This document shows positions 13,426-17,568 of a stretch of 17,568 nucleotides of DNA, piece after piece. The stretch comes from Candidatus Nanohalarchaeota archaeon. GTDB lineage: Archaea > EX4484-52 > B79-G9. Within the stretch, counting starts at the first letter, position 1. Each line of letters opens with the position of its first letter. The position numbers and the translations under genes are program-made. Below the pieces are notes generated by a model. It ran no database searches. It saw nothing but the letters and a program-made list of their open reading frames with translations, and was not told the origin of the DNA. The DNA is taken from positions 1 through 17,568 of the forward strand of contig JAUVEK010000013.1 in the NCBI GenBank assembly GCA_030594795.1, given 5' to 3'.

Positions 13426-13515
13426 CTCCTCTAATATCGAAATTATTCACAGAATGATCTGCTTATCCGGGTTTATCGCCTAAGTTGTCCCGGTGACCCA
13501 ACAACATTTATAAAG

Positions 13516-13526
13516 CTTATATATTA
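13516..13526 (+). promoter_or_regulatory. TATA region of the eS6 gene
   Basis: CTTATATATTA would give a start near 13548 and a leader of about 28 bases. A nearby ATTTATAAAGC at 13505-13515 is an alternative. Confidence 0.4.
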
Positions 13527-13565
13527 ATATTTGGATGTTTAGAATCCTGAAAAAATCTTTTTAAT

Positions 13566-13570
13566 GGTGA
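13566..13570 (+). promoter_or_regulatory. Shine-Dalgarno of the eS6 gene
   Basis: GGTGA lies 5 bases before the ATG at 13576 and selects it over the in-frame ATG at 13564. Confidence 0.65.
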
Positions 13571-13575
13571 ATAAT

Positions 13576-13983
13576 ATGGCAACAAAATTTGTGATTGCAG
13601 ATCCGAAAACTGCAAAATGCTATCAGAAGGAAGTTGATGACTCGAAGCTGTCCGGTCTTGCTGGATTGAAGATCGCAGATGAGTTTGACGGCGGTATCAT
13701 CGACATCCCCGGATACAAGCTAAAGATTACCGGCGGTTCAGGCAAGGGCGGATTCCCGATGAGAAAAGGTGTTCTCGGGTCCTCAGTGCAGCCTGTTCTT
13801 TTATCATGCGGCCAGGGCATGAAACTGAAGAAAAAGGGCTTGAGAAAGCGAAAGACCGTCTGCGGAGCCAGTGTATCTTCTGATGTTTCGCAGGTAAATG
13901 TGAAAATTGCAAAGTACGGTAAGCAGTCACTGGATTCTATTTTCGGCTCAGATGCAAAGAGCGAAGAAGCAAAATCAGAGTGA
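13576..13983 (+). CDS. rps6e: 30S ribosomal protein S6e (eS6)
   Basis: The 135-residue product is the archaeal/eukaryotic small-subunit protein eS6. It has FVIADPKTAKCYQKEVDD, LSGLAGLKIADEFDG, the highly conserved PGYKLKITGGSGKGGFPMRK, LLSCGQGMKLKKKGLRKRK and the C-terminal TVCGASVSSDVSQVNVKI. The length is typical for archaea, which lack the long phosphorylated tail of eukaryotic S6. The acidic end (SDAKSEEAKSE) is probably flexible. The start is set by the Shine-Dalgarno at 13566-13570. It is a single gene with its own TATA box. Its stop overlaps the convergent surface-protein gene by 9 bases. Three Cys residues are present, more than usual in this family, with no evident zinc-site arrangement. 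Confidence 0.96.
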   Translation: MATKFVIADPKTAKCYQKEVDDSKLSGLAGLKIADEFDGGIIDIPGYKLKITGGSGKGGFPMRKGVLGSSVQPVLLSCGQGMKLKKKGLRKRKTVCGASVSSDVSQVNVKIAKYGKQSLDSIFGSDAKSEEAKSE

Positions 13984-15105
13984 ATTTCTTTTGAACATGA
14001 CCAAAAGGCTTATTACAAAGATTAGAATGCAGCTATAATTGCTCATTCCGGGACTTCTTGAAACCAGTCCCGCGTCTTTCTTAGCTACAATGTGCAACCG
14101 TATACCTGTCTGGTTGAAAAGTGCGGGAACGGATAATGACCTTCCATCTATATATAACATGTAGGTTCCAACTTCACCTCCAAAAGTTTTTATAGTCGTA
14201 AATGTTTCCTCATGGGGTCCGAGTCTGAAATCCATTTTCTTGTCCCCGTTTTCGAAAGATGACCAGTACTCGATTTTTTCTGGTGTTCCTCTTAATCTGA
14301 GACTAATGGTGTCTTCTACATCAAGGTTATTTTTCACCCATATTATAAGGGTCCAGTAGCTGCCAACTTCGATTACCTCGGGCTCGCTGAAATAGAACTT
14401 CAATGATGGGTTCTTTGCTTTCATGCATTTCCAAACTATACAAGAGCCATTCATGCATTCTACATTTGAACTGCAATCACAGCCAGTTGCCTTTTTGACT
14501 GTGATGGTGCCTCTGATACTGGAGTTGACATTGCCTATGTTGTCAGCAGCATTGACATGGTATTCATATGTCTGTGCCACACAATATGGTGTCGTTACCT
14601 CGTATAATGTGCCTTCGCTTACCTTTGTGAGGCAATTCGCGAAAGGGATTTTTATGTCAACTGTATCGCATCCTGATACTTCGTCAGAGCAGTTTATCCT
14701 GAGCCTTATGTTTTTGAACGATTCTACTGGTTCAGGATATATTTCAAGCGATATCTGCGGCGGTGTGGTGTCTACCATAATATAATGGTAGCGGGACTGG
14801 TTTCTATTCCCACTCAAGTCACTGCAAAAATATGTGATGTTGTGAAAGCCATCCTCTACATTTAGTGGCACATTCCAGTTGATTGGTCCGCCATTTAAGG
14901 GAATGTTTGGCTTGCTGTCGAGAGAGTATTTGCACCATGATCCGCCCTCGTTCAAAGAAACGTTTGCCCACATTGTATTTGTTCTGTACAATACTGCTTC
15001 AGGTGCTGTGATGGTAATTATCGGTCCCGTAGTGTCAATGCTGGAGCCATTTGACACCGTTACGAGGAGTGAAAGGAAAAACGTGAGCCATAAAAGGTAT
15101 CTCAT
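13975..15105 (-). CDS. Exported Ig-like surface protein with C-terminal membrane anchor
   Basis: Starting at MRYLLWLTFF, the 376-residue protein has a signal peptide (residues 1-22). Two Ig-like beta domains follow, announced by DTTGPIITITAP and DTTPPQISLEIYP, then a short Cys-rich segment (CDCSSNVECMNGSCIVWKC) and a further beta domain of CARDB-like style with PEVIEVGSYWTLIIWVKNN. After SRSPGMSN it ends in a transmembrane helix (NYSCILIFVISLLVMF) and a basic KRNSL tail. Many Asn-x-Ser/Thr sites suggest N-glycosylation outside the cell. The cysteines probably form disulfides. The start at 15105 follows a TATA box at 15133-15139; the ATG at 15171 would overlap the upstream gene. It is likely a cell-surface adhesin or envelope component; no ligand is known. 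Confidence 0.75.
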   Translation of the reverse strand: MRYLLWLTFFLSLLVTVSNGSSIDTTGPIITITAPEAVLYRTNTMWANVSLNEGGSWCKYSLDSKPNIPLNGGPINWNVPLNVEDGFHNITYFCSDLSGNRNQSRYHYIMVDTTPPQISLEIYPEPVESFKNIRLRINCSDEVSGCDTVDIKIPFANCLTKVSEGTLYEVTTPYCVAQTYEYHVNAADNIGNVNSSIRGTITVKKATGCDCSSNVECMNGSCIVWKCMKAKNPSLKFYFSEPEVIEVGSYWTLIIWVKNNLDVEDTISLRLRGTPEKIEYWSSFENGDKKMDFRLGPHEETFTTIKTFGGEVGTYMLYIDGRSLSVPALFNQTGIRLHIVAKKDAGLVSRSPGMSNYSCILIFVISLLVMFKRNSL

Positions 15106-15132
15106 TGCATCAACATCCAAAATACTTGCATC

Positions 15133-15139
15133 TATATAT
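15133..15139 (-). promoter_or_regulatory. TATA box of the surface protein gene
   Basis: TATATAT is centred 31 bases before the ATG at 15105, just past the stop of the preceding gene, so the two exported proteins have separate promoters. Confidence 0.5.
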
Positions 15140-15151
15140 CTATTTTGACTT

Positions 15152-15967
15152 TCACTCTTCAACTGCAACACATGTGTTTTCAGTAATTACCTGCTGCACC
15201 TCTATGTTCTTGCCCGGCAGGCCTGCCGCACAGTCCTCAACCGCTTTTTCGAGTGTTGTAAGAATACCTTCCTGAAATATTTCTTTCTCTTCGTTGTTCA
15301 GGTTCATATTGAATCTCAGGTTGATCCATAACATGAAGTCATTGATACTTTTTATACTAAAGAAGCCTATATCTTTCGATTCTTTTATTATTACTTTGGA
15401 CCCCTTTGTACTCGAGCTAGGACTCGTGATTTGTGGATATATTATTTTGCTGCCGGTCGCAAGTTCATTGTCAAGCACGTTTTTCAGGTTCTTTTTGCCA
15501 TTATTGTCTTTAACCTTTATACTGTATAGTTCTGATTCCCCGCTTTTTTCAAGGTCTGATTTTATTACTTTGAGCGAATTTACTCCGATGATTTCGATTT
15601 TGCTCTTTTTATCATCAAGCAGTTCTTTTGCGTCATTATCAATATACAGGGTTGATTCTGTGCTTCCTTTGCTGAATATGAGAACCATTGATGGAATACC
15701 GTCGCTTGGCACCAGCACAAAATCAGAGTAGCTTGTGTATATGAAGGTTACATCTTCAATTGTTATTCCTATCGGAGTTGTGACGATGCCGCCCAATTCA
15801 GTTGGGTCGATTGCAGTTATGCCGCTTTTATGGTCCCAATAATGTCCTCTTCTCCCTATTCTCCTGTCATCGTCGTCGTCATCATCGTCGTCGTCAGCCA
15901 AGGCAGGGATTATTAAGAATGAGAAGCATAGCAAGAATACAAAGATTATAATAAGGACCTTTTTCAT
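15152..15967 (-). CDS. Exported protein with poly-Asp N-terminus
   Basis: The 271-residue protein has a clear signal peptide (MKKVLIIIFVFLLCFSF to ALA at 22-24). Ten consecutive Asp residues (25-34) follow directly, then an Arg/His-rich patch (RRIGRRGHYWDH). The remainder is mixed strand and helix with no transmembrane segment. It includes DDKKSKIEIIGVNSLKV, a Ser-rich stretch (SPSSSTKGS) and two Cys near the C-terminus (Cys242 and Cys266 approximately) that could pair. An Asp run at the mature N-terminus may bind calcium or other cations. A TATA box at 15992-15999 sits 28 bases before the ATG. The family is not recognised and the mature protein is likely extracellular or loosely envelope-bound. 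Confidence 0.7.
   Translation of the reverse strand: MKKVLIIIFVFLLCFSFLIIPALADDDDDDDDDDRRIGRRGHYWDHKSGITAIDPTELGGIVTTPIGITIEDVTFIYTSYSDFVLVPSDGIPSMVLIFSKGSTESTLYIDNDAKELLDDKKSKIEIIGVNSLKVIKSDLEKSGESELYSIKVKDNNGKKNLKNVLDNELATGSKIIYPQITSPSSSTKGSKVIIKESKDIGFFSIKSINDFMLWINLRFNMNLNNEEKEIFQEGILTTLEKAVEDCAAGLPGKNIEVQQVITENTCVAVEE
15866..15895. repeat. Run of ten Asp codons
   Basis: Ten GAC/GAT codons in mixed order encode Asp25-Asp34. The mixture of synonymous codons indicates the run is kept at the protein level rather than being fresh slippage. Confidence 0.8.
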
Positions 15968-15991
15968 GATAGGTACTTATAGTATCCATCG

Positions 15992-15999
15992 TATATAAA
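15992..15999 (-). promoter_or_regulatory. TATA box of the poly-Asp protein gene
   Basis: TTTATATA on the minus strand is centred 28 bases before the ATG at 15967, consistent with a leaderless message. Confidence 0.55.
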
Positions 16000-16012
16000 G
16001 ATTACTTGGTCT

Positions 16013-16582
16013 TCAGCGCATGAATTCAAGAACAAGAGTTTTGCCGGACAGGCTTTTTCCAGACAGGTTTAAGTCTTTAGGTATCTGGATAATCTTGAAA
16101 TATAACTTGTCGCCGCTGTATGCGCGAACTTCACATGAATTCTCAAACTCAAGGACATCTATATCATCCAGATGTTCCACACCGGGCACACAGACATCTG
16201 CCCTCAACTTGCCCGGAAGTTCTGTGATGCTTGTCTCCGGCTCAAGTGTCTCTTTTGGAGCCGGCCTTTTTTTTGTCATGTCTATGCTGGTTTCCTTTCT
16301 GGTCCGGGTTGCCTGTTTTACACCCTGTGCAGCAGGGCCGCGGCCGGATATTACTTTCACAGAGAACCCGCGCGCTGGAGAGTTCTGCTCATGGGCAAAA
16401 CCACCTGCCAGTGTGGCTAACAGCTTCCTCATCAGGCGCTTCTGCAGCCCATAAAGCATCTTGTCAGCCACATCCTGCATGCCCATCTGATACATTGGCT
16501 TCTTTAAGATACTCTCGCCGCAGAACGGGCAGTATTTCCACTCCTTGGTCCCGATATCACTCCTGCAGTTCCTGCATATCAT
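16013..16582 (-). CDS. Zinc-ribbon protein with C-terminal Hsp20-like domain
   Basis: The 189-residue protein starts with a zinc ribbon: Cys3, Cys6, Cys18 and Cys21 in MICRNC and YCPFCG. A helical segment follows (about residues 36-60, QDVADKMLYGLQKRLMRKLLATL), then a flexible basic linker (65-112). Residues about 115-189 look like a small Hsp20/CS-type beta sandwich: LRADVCVPGVEHLDDIDVLE, EVRAYSGDKLYFKIIQIPKD and KTLVLEFM. In Hsp20-like archaeal proteins this fold acts in client binding or protein-protein contacts; the zinc ribbon may bind nucleic acid or protein. The gene starts 18 bases after the stop of the 93-residue gene upstream, so they form an operon. The function is inferred from folds only. 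Confidence 0.7.
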   Translation of the reverse strand: MICRNCRSDIGTKEWKYCPFCGESILKKPMYQMGMQDVADKMLYGLQKRLMRKLLATLAGGFAHEQNSPARGFSVKVISGRGPAAQGVKQATRTRKETSIDMTKKRPAPKETLEPETSITELPGKLRADVCVPGVEHLDDIDVLEFENSCEVRAYSGDKLYFKIIQIPKDLNLSGKSLSGKTLVLEFMR

Positions 16583-16600
16583 CTTCTAACATCTTCCCGG

Positions 16601-16882
16601 TCATTTAAGCTTAAGCTTCTTCAGTATTTCAGCTGGTTCATTCGGCTCTATTGTAAATCCTTTTGATGTAAGTGAGAGTATCATCCAGAACACATCTGAA
16701 ATGCATCTGAGTGACGCTACAGCATTCACTTTCTTCCCCTGGAATATCAGCGTGTCGCCGTCGTAATCTACAGTTACCTGCTGAAACTCCTTAGGATCCA
16801 GTGTAAGCTGCTGGGATTCGCTCCCCGTAATTGTCAGGTCCATCTTTTCAGGCGCCTTGACTTTTATAGTATATTCTGACAT
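16601..16882 (-). CDS. Hypothetical protein (93 aa), first gene of a two-gene operon
   Basis: The 93-residue product is rich in beta strands in its first half (YTIKVKAP, MDLTITG, QQVTVDYDGDTLIFQG). A hydrophobic helix in the second half (SLRCISDVFWMILSLT) resembles a buried or membrane-associated segment, and the C-terminus is basic (EILKKLKLK). No catalytic motif and no family recognised. The start at 16882 has a strong Shine-Dalgarno, GGGGTGA at 16887-16893, and a TATA box at 16931-16940 implies a leader of about 26 bases. It is followed after 18 bases by the zinc-ribbon/Hsp20-like gene, which is probably its partner. Confidence 0.7.
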   Translation of the reverse strand: MSEYTIKVKAPEKMDLTITGSESQQLTLDPKEFQQVTVDYDGDTLIFQGKKVNAVASLRCISDVFWMILSLTSKGFTIEPNEPAEILKKLKLK

Positions 16883-16886
16883 ATTG

Positions 16887-16893
16887 TCACCCC
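16887..16893 (-). promoter_or_regulatory. Shine-Dalgarno of the 93-residue gene
   Basis: GGGGTGA lies 4 bases before the ATG at 16882 and is an exact match to the archaeal anti-Shine-Dalgarno. Confidence 0.7.
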
Positions 16894-16930
16894 ATCATTT
16901 TTGTTTTCAATAAACTTTGTTGCTTCATCT

Positions 16931-16940
16931 ATTTATAATA
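16931..16940 (-). promoter_or_regulatory. TATA box of the 16882-16013 operon
   Basis: TATTATAAAT on the minus strand predicts a start near 16908. The nearby spacer up to 16980 holds nothing else recognisable. Confidence 0.45.
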
Positions 16941-16980
16941 GTTTTGATGCATCAATTTAGAGAGAAGCAAGCGGTTACAA

Positions 16981-17241
16981 TCAAATATTAATCGCAATAA
17001 CCCACACAGCGAACCATGTTGCGAGATACGGCCAGATGCCGTTTGCCATCCACCAGTTAAACTCTCGCTTCTTTAACCCAAGTTTCACTATCTGGTTCAT
17101 GAGTATGAGTACTATTGCCCCGACAAACGCAACCATGCCCCCGCCATAGCCTATAACAATGCTTTCCGAGACGCATCCCACACCTGCACCGGCAGCAGTA
17201 TGCATCAATGTAGAAATTATCTTTTCTTTGTAGTCTGGCAT
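16981..17241 (-). CDS. Small integral membrane protein (86 aa)
   Basis: From MPDYKEKIISTL, the 86-residue protein has a Gly-rich hydrophobic stretch (about residues 13-52, containing AAGAGVG, GYGGGMVAFVGAIVLILM) that can form one or two membrane helices. A basic loop (KLGLKKREF) follows, then a final helix in WMANGIWPYLATWFAVWVIAI. It ends at the membrane. Small proteins of this style (an NGIW-P segment before the last helix) seem familiar from archaea but no name can be given. The start at 17241 is supported by the TATA box at 17263-17270, about 26 bases upstream; the ATG at 17292 overlaps it. Confidence 0.65.
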   Translation of the reverse strand: MPDYKEKIISTLMHTAAGAGVGCVSESIVIGYGGGMVAFVGAIVLILMNQIVKLGLKKREFNWWMANGIWPYLATWFAVWVIAINI

Positions 17242-17262
17242 TAGAGAACATAGAAAAGCAAA

Positions 17263-17270
17263 TTTTATAA
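17263..17270 (-). promoter_or_regulatory. TATA box of the 86-residue membrane protein gene
   Basis: TTATAAAA on the minus strand is centred about 26 bases before the ATG at 17241, consistent with a leaderless message. Confidence 0.5.
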
Positions 17271-17327
17271 AAGTTAAATTTCTGTTAAGCAAATCTCAAT
17301 CTAAACAGTTACCTAATTTATCCGAAA

Positions 17328-17336
17328 GATTTAAAG
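17328..17336 (+). promoter_or_regulatory. TATA-like element of the last gene
   Basis: GATTTAAAG has its TTTAAA core centred about 27 bases before the ATG at 17360, consistent with a leaderless message. Confidence 0.4.
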
Positions 17337-17359
17337 GTTTTATGTTACTATTACACCGT

Positions 17360-17568
17360 ATGGAAAATATTCAAGTAACAGATAGTGATATCTGTGGTAT
17401 AGTGGAATATCATAAAGTTATGAAGGAAATTTTAGGAAAATGTGATTGCGGTGCTGAGAAAGATTTGATTCAAAAATGGCAAGATGAAGCAAAGAAAGAA
17501 GGGCAAAAGAAAAAAGCTGAAAGAGTGTATAGAGACCCTCTGATGAGAGCTAAAAAAATCCTGCTGCC
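17360..17568 (+). CDS. 5' end of an unidentified protein (partial)
   Basis: An ATG at 17360 opens a frame that is still open at the window's end, giving 69 residues. It begins MENIQVTDSDICGIVEYHKV, contains a CDCGAEKD patch that might belong to a metal site, and continues with a Lys/Glu/Gln-rich helix (KWQDEAKKEGQKKKAERVY). A TATA-like element lies 27 bases upstream. Its codons are more A/T-ending than those of the ligase or GAPOR genes. The family is not recognised. It is too incomplete for any functional statement. Confidence 0.5.
   Translation, partial: MENIQVTDSDICGIVEYHKVMKEILGKCDCGAEKDLIQKWQDEAKKEGQKKKAERVYRDPLMRAKKILL

Noticed and set aside
13467..13493. CCGGG/CCCGG dyad before eS6 considered as a structured RNA or tRNA piece
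   Set aside because: The stem is only 5 bp with a 17-base loop and no tRNA or C/D box signature accompanies it.

Overview
The window looks archaeal. It carries ribosomal protein eS6, an ATP-dependent DNA ligase, a TrmB-type regulator, a HerA-like ATPase, an AN1 zinc-finger membrane protein and a tungsten-type glyceraldehyde-3-phosphate:ferredoxin oxidoreductase (GAPOR). Promoters are TATA boxes about 25-30 bases before start codons, and many genes appear leaderless. The mix of small uncharacterised membrane and zinc proteins, a PolB-like nucleotidyltransferase fused to a helical domain and a DUF1016/YhcG nuclease would fit a DPANN-type or other uncultured archaeon. That placement is inference; no rRNA or tRNA is present to fix it.

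Layout. 1-2604 (+): the tail of an unknown gene, a nucleotidyltransferase-domain protein and a DUF1016 PDDEXK nuclease. 2660-4385: a HerA-like ATPase (-) divergent from two tiny overlapping genes (+), apparently sharing one symmetric TATA element. 4395-6161 (-): a small membrane protein, then an operon read from 6161 downward of an unknown protein, a membrane-tethered Holliday-junction-resolvase-like nuclease and a site-2-type metalloprotease. 6248-7447 (+): a U32-family (TrhP/RlhA-like) iron-sulfur protein. 7448-7736: a gene-free stretch with several dyads. 7737-8546 (-): a TrmB regulator with dyads around its own promoter. 8715-10775 (-): ATP-dependent DNA ligase with an extra segment in its N-terminal half. 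10973-11356 (+): an AN1 zinc finger/TM protein. 11348-13333 (-): GAPOR. 13576-13983 (+): eS6. 13975-15967 (-): two exported proteins, one Ig-like with a C-terminal anchor, the other with ten consecutive Asp after its signal peptide. 16013-16882 (-): an unknown protein and a zinc-ribbon/Hsp20-like protein in an operon. 16981-17241 (-): a small membrane protein. 17360 to the end (+): an unfinished unknown gene.

The genes do not form one pathway. The window is a patchwork of core genes (eS6, ligase, U32, GAPOR) and small membrane-associated or uncharacterised units. No CRISPR array, insertion sequence, tRNA or rRNA was seen. No gap exceeds 300 bases; the largest, 7448-7736 (289 bases), is described. 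The most interesting leads are the symmetric divergent promoter at 3931-3988, the operon pairing a membrane-anchored nuclease with an intramembrane protease, the ligase insertion, the orphan dyads at 7472-7647, and GAPOR with a repeated site at its promoter.
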